Origin: Fontibacillus panacisegetis
GTDB taxonomy: Bacteria > Bacillota > Bacilli > Paenibacillales > Paenibacillaceae
NCBI RefSeq assembly: GCF_900102215.1
Contig: NZ_FNBG01000007.1
Coordinates: forward strand, 62,001-126,000
DNA length: 64,000 nucleotides
Direction: 5' to 3'
This document shows positions 17,700 through 25,021 of this stretch, piece after piece. The translations under genes were made by a program, and so were the position numbers. The notes beneath the pieces are model-generated. The model made no database searches, was not told the DNA's origin, and saw only the letters and a list, made by a program, of their open reading frames with translations. Position 1 is the first letter of the stretch, and every line of letters starts with the position of its first letter.

Positions 17700-18623
17700 A
17701 TGAAACAATATGTTTTAAAAACGAACAGCCTGACAAAAAGCTACAACGGTGCATATGCACTTCGTGATCTATCGATTGCTTTGGAGCCGGGCAAAATCTA
17801 CGGATTAATCGGACAAAATGGTGCGGGAAAATCTACTTTAATGCGGATGGTGGCCGGACTTGCTTTTCCTACCGCTGGCAGCATTGAGCTTTTTGGCCAA
17901 AGTGGAGAAAAGGACCTGCAGGCTGAAAGAAAAAGACTGGGCTGCATGATCGAGTACCCTAGCATAACCCCTAATTTGTCAGCAAAAGATAACCTCACAT
18001 TGCACCGGATTTTAAGAGGTATTCCGAGCGAAACTATCGAAAATGAGCTGCTAACATTGGTAGGCTTAAGCGACACAGGGAAAAAGAAGGCTAAAAACTT
18101 CTCGCTTGGCATGAAGCAGCGTTTAGGTATTGCCATCGCCTTGCTCGGTGATCCAGAGCTGCTGATTTTGGATGAGCCGATCAATGGACTAGACCCATTG
18201 GGTGTTGTAGAAATAAGAAATCTATTGATCAAGCTGTGCGAGGAGCGGCATATGACCATCCTCATCTCAAGCCACAACCTGCCGGAGCTTTATCAGGTTG
18301 CGACCGACTACTTAATCATCCACCAAGGCAAGCTCATGCAATCCATTACTCTTGCAGAGCTTGAAGAAAGCTGTAAGCACCATTTCCTCATTAACTGTGA
18401 TCAGCCGGAAAAGCTGGTGAGCGTGTTGGAAGTGCAGCTAGATACGATTAATTATAAGGTTATGCCAGACAAAACGGTTAAGCTATACGATTATTTGGGT
18501 GAACAGGAATTCGTGGCTAAAACCCTTTATGAAAATGGGATTGCTGTTTCGAATTTTTCTATCCAGGGAGATACGCTAGAGGACTACTTCATTTCGGTTA
18601 TAGGAGGTGGTCTGAATGGTTAA
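17700..18623 (+). CDS. ABC exporter ATPase, bacitracin/lantibiotic immunity type
   Basis: ATPase of about 307 residues similar to BcrA-type immunity proteins. Walker A is GQNGAGKST, signature LGMKQRLGIA, Walker B LLILDEPINGLDP, with switch His in SSHNLPEL. Asn and Gly after the Walker B Glu-Pro are typical of this group. GTG 17691 is an alternative start; ATG 17700 is preferred because AGGTGA lies 5 bases upstream and the resulting N-terminus starts close to YVLKTNSLTK. Its end overlaps the permease start by 8 bp. Confidence 0.87.
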   Translation: MKQYVLKTNSLTKSYNGAYALRDLSIALEPGKIYGLIGQNGAGKSTLMRMVAGLAFPTAGSIELFGQSGEKDLQAERKRLGCMIEYPSITPNLSAKDNLTLHRILRGIPSETIENELLTLVGLSDTGKKKAKNFSLGMKQRLGIAIALLGDPELLILDEPINGLDPLGVVEIRNLLIKLCEERHMTILISSHNLPELYQVATDYLIIHQGKLMQSITLAELEESCKHHFLINCDQPEKLVSVLEVQLDTINYKVMPDKTVKLYDYLGEQEFVAKTLYENGIAVSNFSIQGDTLEDYFISVIGGGLNG

Positions 18624-19413
18624 TCTGATCAGGGCTGATCTATTCAAGCTTCGCAAATCAATGGCATTTAAAATCCTAGTCGGAATCACCACCGCAAGTG
18701 CCTTGCTTATGGTGATGATGGCGTATTGGATACCACAGGGCAAGATCGAGGCCAGCATGACCGGAATCGGATTCATGTTCTCTGATGTAAACATGATCAG
18801 CATTCTTGGTGCTGTGATCGCAGGTATATTTATTTGTGGCGATTTCGATACAAAAACTATCCATGATGCTATTACAACCGGGCATAGCAGGGGTACTGTC
18901 ATCGTTAGTAAGGCCATTGTATTCGGTTGTGCCGTAGCCTTCATTCTGCTTCCTTACGCTATCATTACAGGGATTGCTCTTGGCTCCGGTTCCAAGTTTA
19001 ATATGGGCTCCGTCGCTGTAGGATTTCTGCATTTATTAACTTCTGAGGCCGGTACAGTCTTTTCTGCATCAGAGATCTGGAAGTTGCTAGCGATCATGAT
19101 GACCCTGATCATCGTATATGTGGCCCAGCTTAGTATCTGTGTACCACTTGCCTTTGTTTTAAAGAAGCCTGTTCTTGTGGTTGCTATATATTATGGGTTC
19201 TCAATTCTCACTGCGCAGTTGATGGGAATCGCTAATAGCTCCCCAATGTTCGACCGTATATTTTCCTGCACACCATACGGAGGGAATTACACCTTTTTGA
19301 CATTGGATGCGGTCGCGGGAGATTTCATCAAGGCAATAGCTGTAAGTCTAGCATTTATTATTCTGATTCTTGCTGTCACATTCGCTCTATTCAGAAAATC
19401 GGAAATGAAGTAA
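18616..19413 (+). CDS. ABC exporter permease, bacitracin/lantibiotic immunity type
   Basis: Membrane protein of 265 residues with about six helices: one near residues 17-37, a GAVIAGIFICGDF segment, and the last helix at about 235-258. It resembles ABC-2 permeases paired with BcrA-like ATPases that remove cell-wall-active peptides. The start lies inside the ATPase gene with GGAGGTGG upstream, so translation is coupled. Confidence 0.83.
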   Translation: MVNLIRADLFKLRKSMAFKILVGITTASALLMVMMAYWIPQGKIEASMTGIGFMFSDVNMISILGAVIAGIFICGDFDTKTIHDAITTGHSRGTVIVSKAIVFGCAVAFILLPYAIITGIALGSGSKFNMGSVAVGFLHLLTSEAGTVFSASEIWKLLAIMMTLIIVYVAQLSICVPLAFVLKKPVLVVAIYYGFSILTAQLMGIANSSPMFDRIFSCTPYGGNYTFLTLDAVAGDFIKAIAVSLAFIILILAVTFALFRKSEMK

Positions 19414-19422
19414 ATCGAAGGG

Positions 19423-20325
19423 TTGGTGAGGACGTTGGTCATTGCCGTTGGTTTTTTAGTCGTAGTTGTTATAGTTCTCGTTCTATACATCGCCTATCTC
19501 CAGCTGCAGCTGCGCAGTATCAACCGGCAGCTTGATAAGCGTCTGACCAGAAATACACGACAACCGATCAGTCTGGAACTCATCAACCGTGAGCTAACCC
19601 GATTAACAGCAAATATCAACAAATGCCTAAAGGCGGAGGAAAACCTCCGTCTTGATAGCATTCGGGAGGAAAAACAGTTTAAAGAAATGATCGCGAACAT
19701 CTCGCATGATCTGCGAACACCGCTTACAGCAATCAAGGGATATCAGCAGCTTATGGAAACCAACGAGCTACCCGACGAGCAGCGAAAAAAGCTGCAAATT
19801 GCCCAAAAGCATGCCAATAAGCTAGGAGCCCTGATTGAACATTTCTTCGAGTACTCCTATCTTGTCAACGCCGAACCAAAGCCTAAGCTGGAGCGTATCA
19901 ACTTGACGAACCTCGTCACGGAATGCCTCGCGGAATCTATTACCGAATTTGAAAGGAAAAATTTACAGGTACGTGTTGAGGAAGATGATTCTGTATTTGT
20001 TCTTGCCGATAAAGAAATGCTAGTAAGAATCATCCAAAACCTGATTCGGAATAGTGCAACCCATGCCGCTGGAGACCTTGAGGTACGAGTATTTACTATA
20101 CAAAATAACAATGCAGTCGTTTCATTCAGAAATCCCGTAACAAGTCCAGCTGAAATAGATATCAACCGGATTTTTGATCGTTTCTATACCGCAGATCAAT
20201 CAAGAGGCGCGACTACAGGTCTAGGCTTATCTATTGTCAGGCTGCTGACCGAGCAACTGGGCGGCAGCACCAGCGCAGCACTGCAGAACGGATGCATAGA
20301 GATTCAAGTTGAGCTTCCCACGTAA
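19423..20325 (+). CDS. sensor histidine kinase with one membrane helix
   Basis: Kinase of 300 residues. One N-terminal membrane helix (about 3-26) leads straight into a coiled stretch and the HisKA box (NISHDLRTPL, His95). The ATPase has N-box NLIRNSATH and G-box TTGLGLS. With no sensor domain outside the membrane, it probably reads the exporter or peptides at the membrane. The start is uncertain (TTG 19423, GTG 19426 or TTG 19435), all near a GAAGGG/GTGAGG stretch. It closes the operon begun by the regulator at 16.9 kb. Confidence 0.88.
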   Translation: MVRTLVIAVGFLVVVVIVLVLYIAYLQLQLRSINRQLDKRLTRNTRQPISLELINRELTRLTANINKCLKAEENLRLDSIREEKQFKEMIANISHDLRTPLTAIKGYQQLMETNELPDEQRKKLQIAQKHANKLGALIEHFFEYSYLVNAEPKPKLERINLTNLVTECLAESITEFERKNLQVRVEEDDSVFVLADKEMLVRIIQNLIRNSATHAAGDLEVRVFTIQNNNAVVSFRNPVTSPAEIDINRIFDRFYTADQSRGATTGLGLSIVRLLTEQLGGSTSAALQNGCIEIQVELPT

Positions 20326-20371
20326 AAAGACCGTCTCGCAAGTAGAAGATCTACTTCCAAGTCGGTCTTTT
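20325..20371. terminator. terminator after kinase gene
   Basis: Outer arms AAAAGACCG and CGGTCTTTT enclose an inner stem AAGTAGA/TCTACTT. It is symmetrical and lies between convergent genes. Confidence 0.8.
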
Positions 20372-20382
20372 GTGATACTTGT

Positions 20383-20601
20383 TCACTCTTTCCTCTCCTT
20401 AATCATTTCGAGGAACTCCAGAATGATATCGGAAACAGCATCTTCTTCCGACGTATGAATGAATTTGCTAACTCTCATAATATCGCCTTTAAAAAGCTCT
20501 ATGAGCTTTAATGTAGATTCCGCATCATTCTGTCTGGCCTGCTGCAGTAGTTTTAGGAACTCATCATCCGGGATAACTCTTGGATCATTTTCCGCTTCCA
20601 T
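20383..20601 (-). CDS. RsoA-like region-2 partner of a split sigma factor
   Basis: A 72-residue helical protein that resembles sigma region 1.2-2 fragments such as RsoA (YvrHa) of Bacillus subtilis: LLQQARQNDAESTLKLIELF, then an acidic stretch and IILEFLEMI. It lacks a region 4. AAGGGGTGA lies just before the ATG, which supports the start. The gene begins 49 bp inside the end of the sigma region-4 gene, so both are made together. The pair would bind RNA polymerase as one two-piece sigma factor; that role is inferred from size, order and the adjacent YvrJ-like gene. Confidence 0.7.
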   Translation of the reverse strand: MEAENDPRVIPDDEFLKLLQQARQNDAESTLKLIELFKGDIMRVSKFIHTSEEDAVSDIILEFLEMIKERKE

Positions 20602-20894
20602 TTGTTCACCCCTTGTTGACTCATATTTAGCTCAAGGGCTACTTCACGCTCCGTCTTGTCCTGCATATAAATTTTATAAATTATAGTTCGTCCTGTACTG
20701 GAAGGAAGTGCATTGATCATTTGTCTAATGACAATCTTGTTGTCAGAAGATGAAGCGAAGCTGGTTGTGGCTGGCTCGATTCCATTGAATGAACATTCCC
20801 GTCTTTTGACAACCTTGGCTTTGTACTGAACCCTCCAAGCGATTCGGTATACTTCTCTACGATATTGCTCATATGCAGTTTGCTGTTCCTTCAT
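20553..20894 (-). CDS. SigO-like sigma factor subunit (region 4)
   Basis: A 113-residue protein. The C-terminal half is a sigma-70 region-4 helix-turn-helix (ALPSSTGRTIIYKIYMQDKT, EREVALELNMSQQGVNKWK). The N-terminal part lacks a recognisable region 2, which the overlapping downstream gene seems to supply. This is the SigO/RsoA plan known from B. subtilis. A strong GGGGGAGG site lies 5 bases before the ATG. The promoter motif upstream matches that of the divergent YvrJ-like gene, so it likely drives its own expression. It is shorter than SigO (about 176 residues). Confidence 0.7.
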   Translation of the reverse strand: MKEQQTAYEQYRREVYRIAWRVQYKAKVVKRRECSFNGIEPATTSFASSSDNKIVIRQMINALPSSTGRTIIYKIYMQDKTEREVALELNMSQQGVNKWKRKMIQELSRMMSS

Positions 20895-20927
20895 AACTAC
20901 CTCCCCCTTCCATATTCATCTTCTATG

Positions 20928-20959
20928 TATAGGGAAAAAATCAAGGTAGTCATACAACC
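20928..20959 (-). promoter_or_regulatory. candidate split-sigma promoter, leftward
   Basis: On the minus strand GGTTGT (20959-20954) lies exactly 21 bases before CTATA (20932-20928), within AAATGGTTGT and CCCTATACATAG contexts. The spacing and words match the rightward copy. The predicted leader to the sigma gene is under 35 bases. Confidence 0.55.
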
Positions 20960-21004
20960 ATTTCCACTGTTATTAAACCTATAATAACATTTTTTCTAAA
21001 AAAT

Positions 21005-21036
21005 GGTTGTCATATGTAGAGTTTTTTTTCTCTATA
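21005..21036 (+). promoter_or_regulatory. candidate split-sigma promoter, rightward
   Basis: GGTTGT (21005-21010), then 21 bases and CTATA (21032-21036), the mirror of the leftward copy. Ten bases, AAATGGTTGT, are identical in both. The start codon of the YvrJ-like gene lies about 38 bp downstream. Confidence 0.55.
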
Positions 21037-21073
21037 TAGTGAAAGGAACTTTCAAAGAAAGGTGGTCACGCAC

Positions 21074-21289
21074 ATGCAGGTCACAGATATTGTATCGATG
21101 GTTGCCAATGTAGGCTTTCCCGTCACACTTTGTTTTATATTAATTAAGTACGTCCTGCAAAATGTCGACGAAAAGCTTAGCAAGATGGAAGATTCATTGC
21201 AAAACTTGGCCCAGGAGATTCAGCGACTTGATGAATCTAATACAGAAATCAAATCTACAAACCATGCCAAACAGCATCAAGCCAAATAA
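21074..21289 (+). CDS. YvrJ-family small membrane protein
   Basis: A 71-residue protein: one hydrophobic helix (about 8-27, MVANVGFPVTLCFILIKYVL), then a charged amphipathic tail. This is the YvrJ pattern; B. subtilis yvrJ is a known target of SigO/RsoA. AAAGGTGG fits the ATG at 21074 (8 bases), so the in-frame GTG 12 bp upstream is less likely. It is divergent from the split sigma genes and shares their promoter motif. Function unknown. Confidence 0.75.
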   Translation: MQVTDIVSMVANVGFPVTLCFILIKYVLQNVDEKLSKMEDSLQNLAQEIQRLDESNTEIKSTNHAKQHQAK

Positions 21290-21346
21290 TCAGTTATGTC
21301 AGAGGAGTCGCACCCTTGGATAAATTATATGACGTTATCTCTTGCT

Positions 21347-22345
21347 TTAGAACTTCTCAAAAGGATAACGTAGCCCCCATTGCGTCCTAGTCTGATCCAA
21401 CAGTCTCATAATATCAAGCGACTCCTTAAGTTTCATTACCGGACTCTCTTTAAGCCCTTCAATAAGACATCTTCCTACCTCTTCTGCTTCATAAGCGTAC
21501 CCTTCCGCCTTGCGATCATCACGGAAAATCTCTTCACCCTCGCCATATACTTGCAGAGTAGCCTTTGTACTGTTTATGAAAGAAGGAACATGAATAACAC
21601 CCTTCGTACCATGGATATGCACACCATTGCTCAGTTCAAGTCGAACCGCACCATGCAGTGACGCTGTTCTTCCTTCGCCATAATCCAGCAAAAGCGAGAA
21701 ATGTTCGTCCACTCCGGTCTCCCCGATCTGAACAGTGCTCATTATATGAGCAGGCTCCGCACCAAACAGCATGGACGCAAACGATACAGGGTAGATTCCT
21801 ATATCCAGCAAGGCACCTCCTCCAAGCTCCGGATTAAACAGTCTTCCTTGCGGGTTCCAGTCGCTGCGGAATCCAAATTCCGCTTTAATTAACTTCACTT
21901 GTCCAATTCGCCCCGATTCCAACCACTCTCTTACTTTAATAATAGGCGGTAAAAATCGTGTCCACATCGCTTCCATCAGGAACACGTTATTCTTCCTGGC
22001 AAGAGCAATCAATTCTTCAAGCTCGGCACTATTAACGGTAAAAGGTTTTTCACACAGCACCGCTTTTCCAGCACGTAAAGCCGATGCAACATTGTCTTTA
22101 TGAAAAGGATGCGGGGTTGCCACATAGACCGCTTCTACGTCTGGGTCAGCTAACAGTGCATCATAGCTGCCATAAGACCGTGGGAGGTTATATTTTGCGG
22201 CAAATTGTGCAGCGCTTTGAGAATTGCGTGATCCTACGGCCACCCCTTCACCATTGCTCACATAAGGCAAATCCTTGGCAAACTTCTCTGCGATCGTACC
22301 TGTCCCGATAATTCCCCATTTTATTTTTCGATCAGTCACAATCAT
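21347..22345 (-). CDS. Gfo/Idh/MocA-family oxidoreductase
   Basis: NAD(P)-dependent oxidoreductase of 332 residues. The Rossmann fold starts with KWGIIGTGTIAEKFA; the family's YVATPHPFH and CEKPF motifs follow, the latter with the conserved catalytic-area Lys-Pro. The C-terminal alpha/beta domain holds FGFRSDWNPQGRL. The substrate is probably a sugar or inositol derivative but cannot be set. The gene lies 36 bp after the SGNH hydrolase gene on the same strand, so they may be co-transcribed. GAGGGGC precedes the start. Confidence 0.85.
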   Translation of the reverse strand: MIVTDRKIKWGIIGTGTIAEKFAKDLPYVSNGEGVAVGSRNSQSAAQFAAKYNLPRSYGSYDALLADPDVEAVYVATPHPFHKDNVASALRAGKAVLCEKPFTVNSAELEELIALARKNNVFLMEAMWTRFLPPIIKVREWLESGRIGQVKLIKAEFGFRSDWNPQGRLFNPELGGGALLDIGIYPVSFASMLFGAEPAHIMSTVQIGETGVDEHFSLLLDYGEGRTASLHGAVRLELSNGVHIHGTKGVIHVPSFINSTKATLQVYGEGEEIFRDDRKAEGYAYEAEEVGRCLIEGLKESPVMKLKESLDIMRLLDQTRTQWGLRYPFEKF

Positions 22346-22381
22346 CTCTGCCCCTCATCCTTAAATTTATTGAAATCGAGA

Positions 22382-23008
22382 TTAAATGGCTCCTACAGCC
22401 TTTAACCATGCTTCTGCAATCAGCCCATGACCTGCTGGAGAAGGATGAACACCGTCCGGAGTCCAAAATGCAGGATCAGCTTTAGTAGACGCCTCCGCGA
22501 ACAGACCATCCAGCGGAACAAGCACAGCTCCGAATTCTCGTGCAAGCTCACGAACTACATGAATTTTCGGGTCCAAATCAGCACGCCATAATTTACGATC
22601 TTCTGGAACTGGCAGGACAAATGGCTCCATCATGATCAATTTTACGTCTAATTTATCAGTTGCACGCTGAAGCAAATCGCGATATCTAGCCTCATATTGT
22701 TCTACTGGCGTGTTCTCGTTATTATCGAATCTGCGCCAAGTGTCATTAATTCCAATCATAATGGACAGCACATTTGGTTTTAACTCCAGACAATCTTTAT
22801 CCCAGCGTTCCAGTAAATCAATTGTCCTATTGCCACCGATTCCTCGATTCAAGAAAGTAATATTTTTTTCAGGATACAAATGCCCCACTCGCGAGGCAAC
22901 CATCAAAGAATAACCTACCCCTAGCGAAGCGCCATCCTCACGGTTGCGTCCCCAATCTGTTATACTATCACCTTGAAAAAGAACCACATCATTGTCATTA
23001 AGCAACAT
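22382..23008 (-). CDS. SGNH/GDSL-family hydrolase
   Basis: Esterase/lipase-type hydrolase of 208 residues without signal peptide. Block I is FQGDSITDWG with nucleophile Ser, block II has the Gly in GIGG, block III is GINDTW with Asn, and block V is DGVHPSPAGH with the Asp-x-x-His pair. Cytoplasmic members often deacetylate sugars or xylan fragments. The oxidoreductase gene follows, which hints at sugar metabolism; that is inference. Confidence 0.87.
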   Translation of the reverse strand: MLLNDNDVVLFQGDSITDWGRNREDGASLGVGYSLMVASRVGHLYPEKNITFLNRGIGGNRTIDLLERWDKDCLELKPNVLSIMIGINDTWRRFDNNENTPVEQYEARYRDLLQRATDKLDVKLIMMEPFVLPVPEDRKLWRADLDPKIHVVRELAREFGAVLVPLDGLFAEASTKADPAFWTPDGVHPSPAGHGLIAEAWLKAVGAI

Positions 23009-23150
23009 TCTATCTTCCGCCTCCCTATTAGATTAACCTGACTATATAATTATACTTGAATATCATGTCATCCTAAATATCATCAGGATTTTCTCTATGG
23101 TATAATTTCTGTGACATATGAACATACGAAACCTAAAGCGGAGGCTAATG

Positions 23151-23660
23151 ATGCTTACATTTGAACAAAAGCTTTCTATATTTGATTCCTTTCCTCAACT
23201 GGAGCGCAGAGATGTATCACTCGGGCGAGTAAATTACCATTATGAACAAAGTGTTTATGACAAAAAAACAGTGGTCTATCGCCTTCATCCGAACGGAAAT
23301 GGATACGTCTACGCAGGATTGCTGGAAGGTTATGAAGTTGACCCAAAAGGATTCGTTAACATTCGAGATTACGATGAGGAAAAACTACGCGACCTTGTTG
23401 AAAAATCTATTTCTTCCCTATCCGTTAATGAAAATATGGAGCGTAACTCAAGGGATGCTTCTTCCGAGTCGCCACAGCCAAGTCTAAACATTCAAACACA
23501 AGGAGGCGTTTGGGTAAACGCCAACGGTGAGCAATTAACGCTTAAATATGAAGATGACCTCTGGTATATTTACTCCGGGATCAGCATTGAGATGGTGTTT
23601 GAAACTCGCGAAGAGGCTGGTGAATATTTGGCTGAAGAAGGTTTCAACCCGCAAAAATAA
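23151..23660 (+). CDS. hypothetical protein
   Basis: About 169 residues, acidic, no membrane segment or signal peptide. A GGAGG site fits ATG 23151 (or 23148) rather than the earlier in-frame ATG at 23118. The N-terminal half has regular aromatic strands (VNYHYEQSVYDKKTVVYRLH); a Ser/Asn/Gln-rich linker precedes a small C-terminal beta domain. I recognise no family. Confidence 0.7.
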   Translation: MLTFEQKLSIFDSFPQLERRDVSLGRVNYHYEQSVYDKKTVVYRLHPNGNGYVYAGLLEGYEVDPKGFVNIRDYDEEKLRDLVEKSISSLSVNENMERNSRDASSESPQPSLNIQTQGGVWVNANGEQLTLKYEDDLWYIYSGISIEMVFETREEAGEYLAEEGFNPQK

Positions 23661-23683
23661 ATTAGATGATACTTTGTACTTTA

Positions 23684-23713
23684 CGCAGTCCTGTATGTCA
23701 GGGCTGCGTTTTT
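23684..23713 (+). terminator. intrinsic terminator
   Basis: CGCAG-t-CCTG against CAGG-g-CTGCG, then five T, about 25 bp after the hypothetical gene. Confidence 0.8.
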
Positions 23714-23867
23714 CGTTTTGTCTAACCTGACATTTAAAATTTTATTTAATTTTTTAAAAAAATAATTGCATTTAGACACAAAATGTTCAATAATTGATAT
23801 AGACACAAAAGACACAAAATGTTCACAATTATCAAAAAATCATCAACAGCCAAAGGAGCTGATTCTG

Positions 23868-23984
23868 ATGTGGGAACCTGGAAGCAGCAAATACAAAAGT
23901 AATATTTTCGGTTTGTTCATTGCGCTGGGCATTTTCTACGCAGTGTTCTATATCGTCTTCATATTGTCTACAGTACAAAATTAA
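23868..23984 (+). CDS. small single-helix membrane protein, 38 residues
   Basis: The open frame extends upstream, but AAAGGAG lies 8 bases before ATG 23868. The product has a short polar N-terminus and one helix (IFGLFIALGIFYAVFYIVFI). Function unknown; the strong ribosome site and clean topology suggest it is real. Confidence 0.6.
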   Translation: MWEPGSSKYKSNIFGLFIALGIFYAVFYIVFILSTVQN

Positions 23985-24175
23985 CAACTCATTTTTGCAA
24001 CCGTTATCTTTTGAAACATACCCATAAAATAACAAATTGAGATTAGGGCTGTTCCTTGTCATGTATGACTGCGGACTGCCCTTTTTATTCGTGTTCATTC
24101 CTGAAAAACAAGGTTTACCGCTATAATGAAAAGTGACAAGCATCCTGGCTCTGTCATTAGAAAGGACGGTCTATT

Positions 24176-24742
24176 TTGAAAAACCTATTAGTTACCGGTT
24201 ATCGGGCTCATGAGCTCGGAATATATAATAATAAGCACCGTGGCATTCCATATATTCGGCAGTCTATCACCAATCGGTTAATTCCTCTAATTGAAGACGG
24301 ACTGGAATGGGTCATTACCCCTGGTCAGTATGGAGTTGATCTATGGGCTATTGAAGCTGCCATCAGCCTTAAAGAGCACTACCCCCATTTGAAATGTTCG
24401 ATCATCACTGCTTTCAGCCATCAGGAAGAGCAATGGAATGAAGAGAAGCAGCATTATTATCGGGAACTTATCAGACAAGTCGATTATTATGGTGCAGTCA
24501 GCAAGGAAAAGTATATTGGAAGCTGGCAATTTATCGCTCGTGATGAGCTTCTTTTTCGCAAAACCGAAGGTATTCTTCTGGTGTATGATGAGGATGCGGG
24601 TGAAGCCAGCCCCAAGTACTTCAAACAGCGTGCATTTAAAAAGCAAGCAAACGAACAGTATGATGTGTATACGATCGGTTCTGAAGAAATTCAATTTCTT
24701 GCGGATGAAGCTCACTCGAATTCTGAAGTATTTTATGAATGA
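24176..24742 (+). CDS. YpsA-like SLOG-family protein (DUF1273)
   Basis: A 188-residue protein of the YpsA group. It opens with LLVTGYRAHELGIY and has the SLOG features GLEWVITPGQYGVDLWA and a C-terminal GILLVYDEDAGEASPKY. SLOG proteins bind nucleotide-like ligands; YpsA homologues have been linked to cell division and stress, but the exact role is unsettled. It begins with TTG after GAAAGG. It is a single gene upstream of the phosphorylase promoter region. Confidence 0.85.
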   Translation: MKNLLVTGYRAHELGIYNNKHRGIPYIRQSITNRLIPLIEDGLEWVITPGQYGVDLWAIEAAISLKEHYPHLKCSIITAFSHQEEQWNEEKQHYYRELIRQVDYYGAVSKEKYIGSWQFIARDELLFRKTEGILLVYDEDAGEASPKYFKQRAFKKQANEQYDVYTIGSEEIQFLADEAHSNSEVFYE

Positions 24743-24765
24743 TTTGTACGAAATGAGCTGCTAAA

Positions 24766-24780
24766 TGCAAACGTTTGTCC
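24766..24780. promoter_or_regulatory. LacI-type operator O1 of phosphorylase gene
   Basis: TGCAAACGTTTGTCC, with a perfect CAAACGTTTG core. The exact reverse complement recurs at 24933-24947, 167 bp away, close to 16 helical turns. Paired operators at such a distance suit DNA looping by a LacI-family tetramer. Confidence 0.6.
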
Positions 24781-24810
24781 GATCATTATTTATTTTGTGA
24801 ACAAAAATTT

Positions 24811-24831
24811 AAAAAAACCGCAGTTTTTTTT
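24811..24831 (+). terminator. weak A/T hairpin after ypsA-like gene
   Basis: AAAAAAAC-CGCA-GTTTTTTT. The stem is nearly all A-T, so this is a tentative terminator. Confidence 0.35.
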
Positions 24832-24896
24832 AGATCTTGTCATATTTTTTTATGATTTGATAGCCAATTCTACGATTTGTGTGCTAAAATATTCCT

Positions 24897-24910
24897 AGAA
24901 ATCGCTTACA
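24897..24910 (+). promoter_or_regulatory. cre-like site (CcpA)
   Basis: AGAAATCGCTTACA matches the cre consensus TGWAANCGNTNWCA except at the first base. It lies just after an extended -10-like TGCTAAAAT (24882-24890), placing it at the likely transcription start of the phosphorylase gene, which suits catabolite repression. The AATCGCTTACA part recurs in the amylase promoter. Confidence 0.55.
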
Positions 24911-24932
24911 CATTGGTATGCTATTTTTCGAT

Positions 24933-24947
24933 GGACAAACGTTTGCA
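24933..24947. promoter_or_regulatory. LacI-type operator O2 of phosphorylase gene
   Basis: GGACAAACGTTTGCA is the exact inverse of O1. The following bases make GTTTGCACAAAT (24941-24952), also present in the amylase promoter at 60238-60249. Confidence 0.6.
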
Positions 24948-25021
24948 CAAATCTATGTTTCTTTCGGAAATGTAATGCCAATGTCGTACTAGGAAATGAT
25001 ATTGAGGAGGACTTATCTAAA

